Positions 51,753 to 61,286 of a stretch of 64,000 nucleotides of DNA are shown piece by piece. Under the pieces are notes generated by a model. That model was not told the DNA's origin and searched no databases. It worked only from the letters and a program-made list of their open reading frames with translations. Source of the DNA: Exilispira sp964581895. Its GTDB lineage: Bacteria > Spirochaetota > JAAYUW01. The stretch lies in NCBI GenBank assembly GCA_964581895.1, contig CAZOPR010000002.1:248001-312000 (forward strand). Direction: 5' to 3'. The translations under genes were made by a program, and so were the position numbers. Within the stretch, counting starts at the first letter, position 1. Each line of letters starts with the position of its first letter.

Positions 51753-53729
51753 TTATTTTTTTGTTAGTAGTTTTATCTTATCTCGAAGCACTGCTGCTTC
51801 CTCAAATTCCCACTTTTTAGCAGCTTCCATCATTTGATTTGTCAAAATTTTAATCAATTTTTCTTTTTCTTTTGGATTTAATATATTGTATTTTTTTATC
51901 AAAAGATCATAGGCAAGACTTGCGCCTTCTTCTTTTGCCTTTTCCTCTCTTTCGATAAATGTTTTAACCTCTTTTTTTATACTGGCAGGCACTATATTGT
52001 TCTTTTCATTGAACTGGATTTGTATCTGTCGCCTTTTTCTTGTAAGCTCTATAGCCTGCTTCATCGAATCTGAGATTTCATCGGCATACATTATTATCGT
52101 TCCATTGACATTTCTCGCCGCCCTACCCATCATCTGTATTAAAGATTTTTCTGAACGTAAAAACCCGACTTTATCTGCATCTAATATTGCGACAAGAGTA
52201 ACTTCGGGTAGATCCAACCCTTCCCTTAAAAGGTTGATACCAACCAGTATTTTATATTCACCTTTTCTAAATCTGGTAATGATATCTATTCTATCGAGAG
52301 AGTCAATTTCTGAGTGAAGATAGGCAGCAGGGTATCTTTGCTTTTCAAGATAATCAGCCAGGTCTTCAGCATTTTTTTTGGTTAAAACAAGTGCCAAAAT
52401 CCTTTCATCATTAGCAAGTCTTTTATCTATTTCAGCTATTAAATCCTTAACCTGGTTTTCTGCTGGGCGAACAATTATTTCAGGGTCTAAAAGTCCTGTT
52501 GGCCTTATCCATTGTTCGACAACAACACTTGAACTTGTTTCATATTCAGAAGGTGTTGCACTTACAAATAAGACCTTGTTAAAATATTTTTCTACTTCTT
52601 CAAAACGAAGTGGTCTATGGTCATAGGCAGAAGGAAGTCGAAAACCATAATCGATAAGCGCTTTCTTTCGCGATAGATCTCCACCATACATGGCATGAAG
52701 TTGAGGAATTGTAACATGTGATTCATCGATAACTATAAGAAAATCTTTTGGGAAGTAGTCAAGCAAAGTTGCAGGCGGTTGCCCTGGGAGCCTTCCACTA
52801 AAATGTCTGCTATAATTTTCAATCCCTTTTACAAAGCCTACCTCATTTATCATCTCTATATCATAAGAGGTTCTTGATAAAAGTCTTTCTGCTTCAAGGT
52901 TTTTCCCCATTTCTTTAAGCTGCCTATATCTATCATTAAGTTCATTTTCTATGGAAATTAGTGCTCTTTTTCTTTCGTCAAGGTTTGTGACAAAATGCTT
53001 TGCCGGATAGATGGTGAATTGTTCTACTTCTGAAATCAAATCTGTAGTAACCGAATGAATAAGCAAAAGCTTTTCGATATTATCTTGAAAAAATATAATT
53101 CTTAAAGCATGCTCGGTATAAGCAGGGAAGATATCTACAATATCCCCTTTGATTCTAAATTTTCCAGGGGTAAATTCTATATCAGATCTTTCATAAAATA
53201 TTGCGACAAGAAGCGAGGTAAGCTGTTCTATAGGCATTTGTTCATTTACCTTTAATGGTATTCTCTGATTTTTATATTCATCAGGATTTCCTATACCATA
53301 GATACAGCTTACCGTAGCCACTACTATTACATCATTTCTTGATAAAAGTGCTTCTGTCGCTTTGAGTCGGAGTCGCTCAATCTCTTCGTTTATATCGGAG
53401 TCCTTTTCTATATAGAGATCTCTTGTTGGTAAATATGCTTCTGGTTGATAATAATCAAAGTAAGATACAAAATATTCAACTGCATTTTCAGGAAAAAAAG
53501 AGTGAAGTTCGCTATAAAGTTGACCAGCTAAAGTTTTGTTATGAGATATCACAAGAGTTGGAAGTTGAAGTTTTTCAATGATATGAGCAACCGTAAATGT
53601 TTTGCCAGAGCCAGTTACCCCGTGCAAAGTAACTCTTTGTTTACCACTTTTAAAAGCTAAAGTTATCCTTTCTATTGCTTGTGGCTGATCTCCCGCTGGT
53701 GAAAAATTTGAATGAATCTTAAATCTCAT
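51753..53729 (-). CDS. uvrB: excinuclease ABC subunit B
   Basis: The 658-aa DNA repair helicase receives damage from UvrA and loads UvrC. It has the Walker A motif GVTGSGKT (38-45), the beta-hairpin region SYFDYYQPEAYLP, DESH, the helicase motif MMGRAARN, and a C-terminal UVR motif (ANKWEFEEAAVLRDKIK-like, near 625-655). Length is normal. uvrA and uvrC are not in the window. The upstream spacer is a 17-bp tandem repeat array. Confidence 0.97.
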   Translation of the reverse strand: MRFKIHSNFSPAGDQPQAIERITLAFKSGKQRVTLHGVTGSGKTFTVAHIIEKLQLPTLVISHNKTLAGQLYSELHSFFPENAVEYFVSYFDYYQPEAYLPTRDLYIEKDSDINEEIERLRLKATEALLSRNDVIVVATVSCIYGIGNPDEYKNQRIPLKVNEQMPIEQLTSLLVAIFYERSDIEFTPGKFRIKGDIVDIFPAYTEHALRIIFFQDNIEKLLLIHSVTTDLISEVEQFTIYPAKHFVTNLDERKRALISIENELNDRYRQLKEMGKNLEAERLLSRTSYDIEMINEVGFVKGIENYSRHFSGRLPGQPPATLLDYFPKDFLIVIDESHVTIPQLHAMYGGDLSRKKALIDYGFRLPSAYDHRPLRFEEVEKYFNKVLFVSATPSEYETSSSVVVEQWIRPTGLLDPEIIVRPAENQVKDLIAEIDKRLANDERILALVLTKKNAEDLADYLEKQRYPAAYLHSEIDSLDRIDIITRFRKGEYKILVGINLLREGLDLPEVTLVAILDADKVGFLRSEKSLIQMMGRAARNVNGTIIMYADEISDSMKQAIELTRKRRQIQIQFNEKNNIVPASIKKEVKTFIEREEKAKEEGASLAYDLLIKKYNILNPKEKEKLIKILTNQMMEAAKKWEFEEAAVLRDKIKLLTKK

Positions 53730-53760
53730 ATTTACCCTTTTTCTTTAATAAAAAATAACC

Positions 53761-53857
53761 TTTAATAAAATATAATTTTTATTAAAATATAATCTTTATT
53801 AAAATATAATCTTTATTAAAATATAATCTTTATTAAAATATAATCTTTATTAAAAAA
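53761..53857. repeat. tandem array of a 17-bp AT-rich unit between uvrB and the solenoid gene
   Basis: Four identical copies of TTTATTAAAATATAATC follow one or two degraded copies (53761-53777), and a truncated copy ends the array. It makes up most of the uvrB upstream region on the minus strand and contains repeated TATAATC-like or, on the minus strand, GATTATATT sequences. Confidence 0.92.
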
Positions 53858-53898
53858 TATTTTAAGTACTAAATTTAAATAATTTATTAAAAACTTGA

Positions 53899-55071
53899 TC
53901 ATTCAAAAATCAACTCGACATTTCCCATATTTACATCAAGATTAACTTTCAATAAATTTTTTTCATCAATTTTATTTTGATCAGAATTTAGCTCAAAATC
54001 ACTAGAAAAGCTGTGAGTCTGTCCTTGATATCTTATTTTAACACTTGCAGCATTTGTTTTTGATTTAACAAAAAAGTTGGGGCAGTTTTTCACCTGGAAA
54101 ATAGAATTCGTCATATTTGATTTGTAATTAAAAGATGAAGGAAAATTTGTAAAGTTTTCAGATATTATTGTATAATTTCCAGCGTTTTCTTTAATGCCGA
54201 TAGTTGAAGAGATATCTAACTTTTTTGCATTCAAAACAGAATTTGAGGCATTAAAGTCAAAAGATAAATTTTCTGTTTTTAGTAGGTTTGTAGAAATTTC
54301 TGATTTTGAAGCATTTAACTTATAAGAAAATGAGTTTTTTGCAATAATTTGCTCACTTTCAAACGAATTTTCTGATGCAGAAAAATTCAGCTGAATCTGG
54401 TTTGAAGTTAAATTTAATATTTTTTCGCTAATATCGCTTGCATTAGCATCCATTTCAAAAAGATTTGAAATATCAATCTTTTCTGATGCAATCTGAATAT
54501 TTGATGCATTTGACTCAAATTTTAGGTTTGAATACTTCGTTGGAAGAATAATAAATGCAAAAAGATACATTTCATCATCAAAATTATAGTCTTTTTTTGA
54601 AAGATTTTCTAAAATTTCAAGTTTATCAGAAGTAAAAATAACTGGATTATCAATCCCCGATATTTTGGTGTAAAATTTATAAGAAATTTTTGGTTTTTCT
54701 TTATCTGAAAAGATTAAAACAGCCTTTGTCAGGTTAAGTGTAAGATTAAAATCTTTAATAACATTTTCAAGGCTTAGCTCATTTTTTTCTGATATAGGAA
54801 AACTTGTTGAGCTTTTAATAAAAGAATCTGCCTCCTGGAAAAACTGATCTTCGATAGCATTTAAGTTATTTAAATCATTTAAATTAACTTGGAAGCTTGC
54901 AGCATTCTTAAAATTATCAATATTATGGTAAAAAGGTCTGATACTATGAGGAATGAACTTAAAACCAGTATCTTTACTATCTAAATATGCCTTTGCAACA
55001 AAAAGTAAGACAAGACCAATAATTAAAATGACAGCAAGGAATATCCCTAAAATTCTTGTGCTATTTTTCAT
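53899..55071 (-). CDS. membrane-anchored beta-solenoid protein (DUF4097-like)
   Basis: The 390-aa protein has one N-terminal membrane helix (about 5-27), a linker, and from about residue 165 a series of short strands in register: LKFESNASNIQI, IQLNFSASENSFES, FSYKLNASKSEIST and LSFDFNASNSVLNA. Each has an NAS-like turn, and the protein ends VNLDVNMGNVELIF. This is the layout of DUF4097-type adhesin-like solenoids that often accompany YtrA regulators and ABC transporters, as here. ATG 55071 (third in-frame ATG) has GGAG six bases upstream; ATG 55083 overlaps that site. Confidence 0.7.
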   Translation of the reverse strand: MKNSTRILGIFLAVILIIGLVLLFVAKAYLDSKDTGFKFIPHSIRPFYHNIDNFKNAASFQVNLNDLNNLNAIEDQFFQEADSFIKSSTSFPISEKNELSLENVIKDFNLTLNLTKAVLIFSDKEKPKISYKFYTKISGIDNPVIFTSDKLEILENLSKKDYNFDDEMYLFAFIILPTKYSNLKFESNASNIQIASEKIDISNLFEMDANASDISEKILNLTSNQIQLNFSASENSFESEQIIAKNSFSYKLNASKSEISTNLLKTENLSFDFNASNSVLNAKKLDISSTIGIKENAGNYTIISENFTNFPSSFNYKSNMTNSIFQVKNCPNFFVKSKTNAASVKIRYQGQTHSFSSDFELNSDQNKIDEKNLLKVNLDVNMGNVELIFE

Positions 55072-55199
55072 TTTCATCTCCATTTAATTTTATTCTTAAC
55101 TTTTTATTATCAATTTTTTTCATAAAATTTTTGATATTATCATTTTTTTATAGAATGTTCAATATTATCAATTTTTTTCATCGTCAATACTGTTAATTT

Positions 55200-55604
55200 T
55201 TAATTTTTTTCTTTATTTAATTTTTCATTTTCAATACTGTTATTTTTCAAATTTTCTTCATTTATAAAGCTTATAAGTTCATCAACTGTAATACTTAAAA
55301 TCTTCATTTTCTTTATAATATCTGGTATCTCATTTTTAATGAATTCTTCTTTTTTTATTTTTAATATTTTGTTATATGAATCTTTACTTAAAAAATAACC
55401 TATTCCTCTTTTATTATAAATAACGCCCAGATCCAGACATTCACTAAATGCTTTGGCTACGGTGTTTGGGTTTACTTCAAGATCAAATGCAAGTTCTCTA
55501 ATAGATGGGATTCTTTCTTCTTCTTTCCATTTTTTTTGCAAGATTAAATCGAAGATCAATTCTATGATCTGTAAATAAATAGGTTTTGTTTCATCAAATC
55601 TCAT
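55200..55604 (-). CDS. GntR family transcriptional regulator, YtrA subfamily
   Basis: The 134-aa protein has a winged helix (about 10-75: PIYLQIIELIFDLILQKKW, RIPSIRELAFDLEVNPNTVAKA, RGIGYFL) and a short helical tail, which is typical of YtrA-type regulators with no large ligand domain. These repress neighbouring ABC transporter genes. AAGGAG lies at the end of the permease gene and the start is 3 bp after its stop. A candidate operator lies before the operon at 57483-57507. Confidence 0.9.
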   Translation of the reverse strand: MRFDETKPIYLQIIELIFDLILQKKWKEEERIPSIRELAFDLEVNPNTVAKAFSECLDLGVIYNKRGIGYFLSKDSYNKILKIKKEEFIKNEIPDIIKKMKILSITVDELISFINEENLKNNSIENEKLNKEKN

Positions 55605-55607
55605 TAA

Positions 55608-56420
55608 TTATTCTCCTTTTACATCATACTCTACTATTCTTAAATATGTCAGAAAATAGAAGAAGAAAGAAAGAAGGAATTTTATAATTTCGCCAAGTAA
55701 AGTGTAATTTATCTCTTTTAATCCTAATCTTGATAGAGTATCTGAAAGATTGAGTGAAAATTGCATTGACATATTATTAAAGAATAGCAAAAATACTGAT
55801 GTATATATCAAAAAAAAGGCGAAGAATATTGCAAGTATAGTTAATATTGTGAGTAGAAAACTATTTTTTTTGAAATATGTCGAACCAAGCATAAAGATAG
55901 AAGTGATAAAAAAGTATGAAGAAATTATTTTATAGTTAAAAAGAGATAATATCGCATCTAATGGATAAGTTCTTCGCAAAAAAGCAAAAATAAAAATATT
56001 ATTAACTAAGAAAGCGATGATAGTAAATAATATACTTAAAAGAAGATAAAAGAAAAAATAGTAAAGCCAGATACTCAAAAATTTTTCAAAGATTGTTACT
56101 GGAACCATAAAAAATTGTGTTGCTTTTTCTTCCTGATGAAGATGCTTAAAACTATTTGAAGCCATAATGCAACCAATAAATAAAGAAATTATTAGATAAA
56201 AATTAAGGTTGATAGAATTAGTTATCATTATAGAACTGGCAATAAAAATCTTTTTAATAAAAATAGTAAATAAAATACCAAAGATAAAAATTAAGTTTAC
56301 AACTAAAGGCGCTATAAAAATTTGTTTACCATATAAATTAAAATCAAGTTTCAATAAAGATAGAAAATTCTTAGTTTTCGAATTTTCGTAAATTCTAAGT
56401 TTTTTATCTATTTCTGTCAT
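55608..56420 (-). CDS. ABC-2 type membrane permease
   Basis: The 270-aa protein has six hydrophobic segments (around 40-65, 75-95, 115-145, 155-180, 190-215 and 240-262) and the motif FKHLHQEEKATQFFMVPVTIFEKFLS, typical of permeases partnered with YtrB-type ATPases. It forms the exporter with the upstream ATPase. GGAG precedes the ATG. The spacer to the ATPase gene is purine-rich on the transcribed strand. Confidence 0.82.
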   Translation of the reverse strand: MTEIDKKLRIYENSKTKNFLSLLKLDFNLYGKQIFIAPLVVNLIFIFGILFTIFIKKIFIASSIMITNSINLNFYLIISLFIGCIMASNSFKHLHQEEKATQFFMVPVTIFEKFLSIWLYYFFFYLLLSILFTIIAFLVNNIFIFAFLRRTYPLDAILSLFNYKIISSYFFITSIFMLGSTYFKKNSFLLTILTILAIFFAFFLIYTSVFLLFFNNMSMQFSLNLSDTLSRLGLKEINYTLLGEIIKFLLSFFFYFLTYLRIVEYDVKGE

Positions 56421-56437
56421 TTTTTACTCCTATTGTA

Positions 56438-56631
56438 ATGTTATTTTTTCCTTTTTTCGTTTTTATTTTTTATTTTTATATTTTTATATTTTTTACTTTT
56501 CTTTATATTTTTTACTTTATTTTTATTTATTTCTTTTCTATTCTTTTTTTACTTTTTGCTTTTTTATTTTCTTTTTTTAATTTTTTTTATTTTTTGCTTT
56601 TATATTTTTTGTTTATTTTGTTTTTATTATT
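56438..56631 (-). other. purine-rich, nearly C-free spacer within the ABC operon (minus-strand sense)
   Basis: On the plus strand this is almost all T with some A and C; on the transcript it reads as A and G with scattered U. It lies between the ATPase stop and the permease start, and no terminator or gene is visible. The Phe/Tyr-rich plus-strand frame here is an artefact of composition. Confidence 0.8.
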
Positions 56632-57459
56632 TCAGTTTGACTGATTAAAAATAGTCGGATTTGATATAGCAGCATTGAAGAAAAATTCTAAATCTACTAC
56701 CTCATTATTATTTTTTCTATTAAGAAGGTAGATTTTGCCAGTTGCTGACTGCTCAAAATATATAATATTTTCCTGATCATTTTGTTGATTTGATTCAGTA
56801 GCAATAGAATAATTTTGAGTAATATAGTCTAAAGAGTTATTAAAAATGATCTTGCCTTCGTGAAGTATTATAATTTTATCAAAAAGCTGAGACAGATCTC
56901 TTACCTGGTGTGTAGATATTATAAAAATTTGATTTTCAGTTAAACTTTCAGCTATTTTTTTTCTTACAGAAGTCTTTGAAGGGATATCAAGACCATTTGT
57001 TGGTTCATCTAAAAGCATTATTTTAGCAAATGTTGAAAGGCCAAATGCAAGGTAAAACTTTTTCTTCTGACCAAATGAAAGAGAGATCAGGTTTTTATCA
57101 AGAGGGATTTCAAATTCTTTGCAGGTTTTGAAAAAGTATTCTTCATCAAAATTTGGGTAAAATTCACTGTAAAGTTTATAAAATTTTTCACCATTGAAAG
57201 ATGGCAAGTAAAAATTTTCAGGGAAAAAGAAGATATCTTTCAGCATTTCTGGATCTCTTTTTATAGATTTTTTACCCATAACTTCGATTTCGCCATTATT
57301 TAAATGAAGTAGTCCTGTTATACATTTTAATAATGTCGTTTTCCCTGCACCGTTTTTACCTAAGAGTCCATAGATATGTCCTTGCTCAAAATTTGCATAA
57401 AGATTATTGAAAAGCAGGTTTTTTGAATAACCAAAGACAAGATTTTTACATTCAATCAT
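56632..57459 (-). CDS. ABC transporter ATP-binding protein
   Basis: The ATPase has a Walker A motif GLLGKNGAGKTT, a Q-loop-like FFFPENFYLP, a signature LSFGQKKK (variant of LSGGQ), Walker B IMLLDEPTNGLD and switch H in STHQVRD. The C-terminal 55 residues form an extra domain with EQSATGKIYLLNRK. It drives the ABC-2 permease encoded next. ATG 57459 is five bases from AAGGAG; ATG 57462 is only two bases away and is less likely. Confidence 0.92.
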   Translation of the reverse strand: MIECKNLVFGYSKNLLFNNLYANFEQGHIYGLLGKNGAGKTTLLKCITGLLHLNNGEIEVMGKKSIKRDPEMLKDIFFFPENFYLPSFNGEKFYKLYSEFYPNFDEEYFFKTCKEFEIPLDKNLISLSFGQKKKFYLAFGLSTFAKIMLLDEPTNGLDIPSKTSVRKKIAESLTENQIFIISTHQVRDLSQLFDKIIILHEGKIIFNNSLDYITQNYSIATESNQQNDQENIIYFEQSATGKIYLLNRKNNNEVVDLEFFFNAAISNPTIFNQSN

Positions 57460-57482
57460 CATATCTCCTTAATATTAATATT

Positions 57483-57507
57483 TTAGTGCATTACATCACT
57501 AATACAC
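57483..57507 (-). promoter_or_regulatory. candidate YtrA-type operator upstream of the ABC operon
   Basis: Two overlapping inverted repeats occur: TTAGTG-N8-CACTAA (57483-57502, perfect) and GTGCATTA-N6-TAATACAC (57486-57507, seven of eight). They lie 24-48 bp before the ATPase start and just downstream of a TTGACT box on the minus strand (57534-57539). The likely ligand is the GntR protein of the same operon. Confidence 0.5.
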
Positions 57508-57662
57508 CAAATAAATAATACAATAATTTCAAAAGTCAACTATTTTTAAATTTATTTTGAAAATTTAATTAAAAAATATATTCTTAAAAAATTAATTTTT
57601 CAAAAATTTCTTTTTGAAAAATTAATTTTTGAAAAAAGATTAAAAAAAAGTATTTTATTTAT

Positions 57663-59381
57663 ATGAAACGAAAATATGGTTTTCTATTAATCTTAATAAT
57701 TTTTATAACTCTGTTTCTTTCTTTTCAAAATGAAGATAATGAAGAAAGGATAATTTCAGATTCACAGCTTTTAATAAAAGAAGGGAATTATTCAAAGGCT
57801 TTGACTATTTTACTTGCTGAATTTAATAAGAATAATAAATCCTATAAAATTCCAGAAAAAATTGCCTCAATCTTTTTTTCTCAGCAAGTTTATGACCTCG
57901 CATTGAAGTATTATAAGATTGCCTACGAAAATGGATTGAAAAATGTAGAGATTTTAGAAAAAATTGGTGAATCTTATGCATATGTAAATGACAATAAAAA
58001 AGCTATTGAATACTTAAAAGCTGCATTTTTACAGGGGAATTCAGACCCATATTATCTTTATTCATTAATATGGGTTTTATTAAAAGAGAAAAAATTTAGT
58101 GAAGCATATAGTTTACTTGAATTTGGCAACTCGATGTATCCAAATCTTTCATATTTTATTGGTGCAAGAGCATTATACTATGCAAATACTTTTGATATTG
58201 AAAACGCAAGAAAAGATTATGAAAAAGTTCTGATTTTGACTGCATCTTACTCTCCAATCTATTTTTATAATTGGGGAGTCATGGAATATCAGCTTAGAAA
58301 TTTTGCTAAGGCACAAGCTTTATTTTCTGAAGCTGCAAATTTTTCAGGTTTTGGAGAGGCTTTTTTAGCTTTAGGGGAGTTAAATCTAAGTAAAGCAGAG
58401 ATAGATCTGGCTGAAAAGTATTTTCTTAGGGGGAAACCACTATTAAAATCTCCATTTATTCTGTATGATTTGATCTACCTTTACAGCATAAAAGGAGAAA
58501 AAGATAAACTTTTATCAGTATATAAAAGCATTATTAAATTTCCAAATAAATGGTGGATATATCAGTACAATTTGAACCTTTATGAACAGATGATGAATTT
58601 TTATGAGTTAGAATCTTTTTACTATAAAAATCTTGCCCAGCTCGAAAAGAAAAGTTTTTATCAAAATTTTTCAGCAAGATTGAAATCTTTTTTTAATATT
58701 TTAAATTACAGGATTTTAGGTTTCGTTTCAAGTCTTAGATTAAGATATTTCGCCATTATTCATCTTATGAGTATAGATAAAAAGCTCGAATCTTTGAATT
58801 ACTATCAGATTTCAAGAAAGGCATTATCTAGCTTTCCATTTATAAACAAAAAATTGATTTTAACTGAAAAATCAATTTATGAGAAGGTCAATTCAAAAGA
58901 TAGTCATATATATGATCTTTATCTTGCGCAAATTTTAAAATCAAAAATAAAAAAAGAAAAATTAATAGATCAGTTTTTATTAAAAGCCGATTACCATTAT
59001 GAAAGATTAGATATACTTAATGCACTTGAGATAAAGGCAAAATTAAATAGAAAAAATATTGAAAAATATATTGAAATTATAGGAAAAATTTATGAAATTC
59101 TTCCTTATTACTTCAATAGCAGCGATTTGAAAATTCCTATTGATATTCAATTTGATGGCAAAAAAGAAAATATAAAATTAATCAAAAGTTATTTTAAGGC
59201 TAAAGGAATTATTATAAATAAAGATTCAAACTTGAAACTAAATGTAAGTTGTGGAGATACTTTTAACTTTGTTCTTGAATATAAAGGAAGTTCAAGTTTT
59301 TTCTCTTTGACTAAAGAGGATATAAGTTACGATAGAGTTTCAATTTATGCAAATCTACTATCAATCTTAAGAAATAATTAA
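57663..59381 (+). CDS. TPR repeat protein, secreted or membrane anchored
   Basis: The 572-aa protein has an N-terminal signal or anchor (about 5-22) and about eight to nine TPR-like units between residues 30 and 300 (for example KALTILLAEFNKNNKSYKIP, ALKYYKIAYENGLKN, KAIEYLKAAFLQGNSDPYYL), followed by a less regular helical C-terminal half. It probably scaffolds envelope proteins; no enzyme motif is seen. No ribosome binding site precedes ATG 57663. The 200-bp spacer before it holds the operator described above and is otherwise AT-rich. Confidence 0.8.
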   Translation: MKRKYGFLLILIIFITLFLSFQNEDNEERIISDSQLLIKEGNYSKALTILLAEFNKNNKSYKIPEKIASIFFSQQVYDLALKYYKIAYENGLKNVEILEKIGESYAYVNDNKKAIEYLKAAFLQGNSDPYYLYSLIWVLLKEKKFSEAYSLLEFGNSMYPNLSYFIGARALYYANTFDIENARKDYEKVLILTASYSPIYFYNWGVMEYQLRNFAKAQALFSEAANFSGFGEAFLALGELNLSKAEIDLAEKYFLRGKPLLKSPFILYDLIYLYSIKGEKDKLLSVYKSIIKFPNKWWIYQYNLNLYEQMMNFYELESFYYKNLAQLEKKSFYQNFSARLKSFFNILNYRILGFVSSLRLRYFAIIHLMSIDKKLESLNYYQISRKALSSFPFINKKLILTEKSIYEKVNSKDSHIYDLYLAQILKSKIKKEKLIDQFLLKADYHYERLDILNALEIKAKLNRKNIEKYIEIIGKIYEILPYYFNSSDLKIPIDIQFDGKKENIKLIKSYFKAKGIIINKDSNLKLNVSCGDTFNFVLEYKGSSSFFSLTKEDISYDRVSIYANLLSILRNN

Positions 59382-59451
59382 TAATAAAAAGTTAAATTTA
59401 TAAAAAAAATAATTTTATAAGATAATTATGAGCTACTCTTTTCTAGTGTTA

Positions 59452-61281
59452 TCACTCTTGCTCTTCATCTATTTCAAGTTTTAATCCAGAAAGATCGGTT
59501 TTTTCAAGTCTATAGATAAAAGCCTTGATAAAGTAATAAGCCTTTGTAAAAATATATATTATTGGCTTACCATTAAGTTTCTTTACCCCATGAAGTTTTT
59601 CATCTATAAATAATTTTTCATCTGGATTGTCAATAATATGAAACTTTTTATCTGTATAATCTTTTATTACTTTCATAGTTAGAATAAGAAATGATTGTAA
59701 TATTTCTATAAGTTTATTTCTTATGGAAACTGAAAGTTTTATCAACTCTTCCTTATCGGTTTTAAAAGTTTCATCATAGAAAGTTTGTTCAGCTTTTATT
59801 TTTGTTTTTAAGGATAACTCAGCATAAGATTCAAAATCTTGATATAAAAGATTGAGAGAGTTTAAGACATTGTTTAAGTCCGATTTGACATCTATTTTTT
59901 TATGCTCTTCATAATCAATTTTATATCCAACTTCTTTTAATGTCATAAAAGTTGTATATTGTTCATTTAGTTCTTTATAAAAAATATAAGTTAAAGTCAT
60001 TTTGTCGTTGACATTAAGTCTTTGTAGTATTCCATCACTTTGAATTATATCCTCTTTGAATTTATTAAAGGCATTTTGAATTTCATCCATAAATTCAAAA
60101 CCTTTTTTTACATCATCTGGTATTTTTGCTACCTCTTTATTCTCTATATCCTGTTCAATCATTTCCTTTTTGTCTTTATTCTTTTTCATCATTTCAGCTA
60201 ATGCTTTTTCTTCCTCATTTTTCTCCTTTTGAAAATAGTAACCTATTGAATCAGTCTTATCAAGATTAAGATATTCTTTAATATGAGGAGAATTAAAAGA
60301 GATATATTTACCAATATTTCTGCAAAAAAGTATATGAAATTTTTCATAAGCAGTTGTTATTAAAAAGGAAATATCATTAATAAGCTCCTGCTCTGGAATA
60401 TTAAGCCTATAATATTGCAAATAAATATTTCTTGCGGTTAAAAGTGAAATTTCAAAAACACCTGAATGTTCCTTTATAAAAAGAAGTTTTTTAAAATAAA
60501 AGGAAAATTTTTCAAATTCAGTCTCATCTAATATTGCAGAAAAATTTTCAAAGGATTTTTCATAAAAATTAGAAAGATAATCATCATCAGCAAGATTTAA
60601 AAATTGATGAAGAATGTCATAGTGCAAAGGGGACAATTTACCTAAAGTATCTCTTATTTTTTTCTTTATGATAGGATTATTAAAGCAACCTCTAATAAAA
60701 TAACCAAGTTTTGATATTAAAGAAGCAAAGTGAGGGAAAAAATTCACTAAAAAGTCCTGATGAAGTTTAGAAATCTTGAAAGACAAAACCTTGAAAAAGT
60801 ATCCATTAAAAATAAAAAGAATTCTATCTGTTATAGAAAGAGACAAAATTCTAATATTTTTTGAATTATCTTTAATTTCTTCATTTTGACTTTTCTCAAT
60901 TATTTTTTCTTTTTTTTCAAATCTAGATTCACTTGATTTATTTAATTGATCAACCTTTTGGATTATTTTTTTTTCAGTATCTAGTTTTTTTTCAATTTTT
61001 TTAAAATTTTTAAATGATTCTTCTTTATTTTTATAATAACTTGGACTTTCTACTCTTTTTCTTTTTCTTTGACCTTCAATAATATCTGAATTTACATTAC
61101 TTTGATTGTTTCTTTGAAAAATACCATAACTTGTTTTAGAATTTTTATCTAAAAGAGAAAAATCTACTTTCCCACCTGCTTTTTTAAGTTTTTCAAGCAT
61201 CTCTTTTCTTGCTTTTTCATCAAGTTGATCCACCCCAAGTCTCTGTCTCAAATCGTGGTACTTATCATTTTTATAAGACAT
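59452..61281 (-). CDS. large helical protein of unknown function (possibly a spirochaete DUF5312-type protein)
   Basis: The 609-aa protein has a Lys/Glu-rich, low-complexity N-terminus (1-135) that begins with a compact motif (YHDLRQRLGVDQLDEKARKE), and then a helical domain (about 150-600). There is no signal peptide and no catalytic motif that I can name. It lies 5 bp downstream of cmk and is probably cotranscribed with scpA-scpB-rluB-cmk. The family name is a guess from length, composition and position. Confidence 0.6.
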   Translation of the reverse strand: MSYKNDKYHDLRQRLGVDQLDEKARKEMLEKLKKAGGKVDFSLLDKNSKTSYGIFQRNNQSNVNSDIIEGQRKRKRVESPSYYKNKEESFKNFKKIEKKLDTEKKIIQKVDQLNKSSESRFEKKEKIIEKSQNEEIKDNSKNIRILSLSITDRILFIFNGYFFKVLSFKISKLHQDFLVNFFPHFASLISKLGYFIRGCFNNPIIKKKIRDTLGKLSPLHYDILHQFLNLADDDYLSNFYEKSFENFSAILDETEFEKFSFYFKKLLFIKEHSGVFEISLLTARNIYLQYYRLNIPEQELINDISFLITTAYEKFHILFCRNIGKYISFNSPHIKEYLNLDKTDSIGYYFQKEKNEEEKALAEMMKKNKDKKEMIEQDIENKEVAKIPDDVKKGFEFMDEIQNAFNKFKEDIIQSDGILQRLNVNDKMTLTYIFYKELNEQYTTFMTLKEVGYKIDYEEHKKIDVKSDLNNVLNSLNLLYQDFESYAELSLKTKIKAEQTFYDETFKTDKEELIKLSVSIRNKLIEILQSFLILTMKVIKDYTDKKFHIIDNPDEKLFIDEKLHGVKKLNGKPIIYIFTKAYYFIKAFIYRLEKTDLSGLKLEIDEEQE

Positions 61282-61286
61282 TATTT

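Noticed and set aside
56438..56644. Plus-strand reading frame of almost only Phe, Leu, Tyr and Ile
   Set aside because: It is the complement of a purine-rich spacer inside a minus-strand operon; the sequence is low complexity and has no ribosome binding site.
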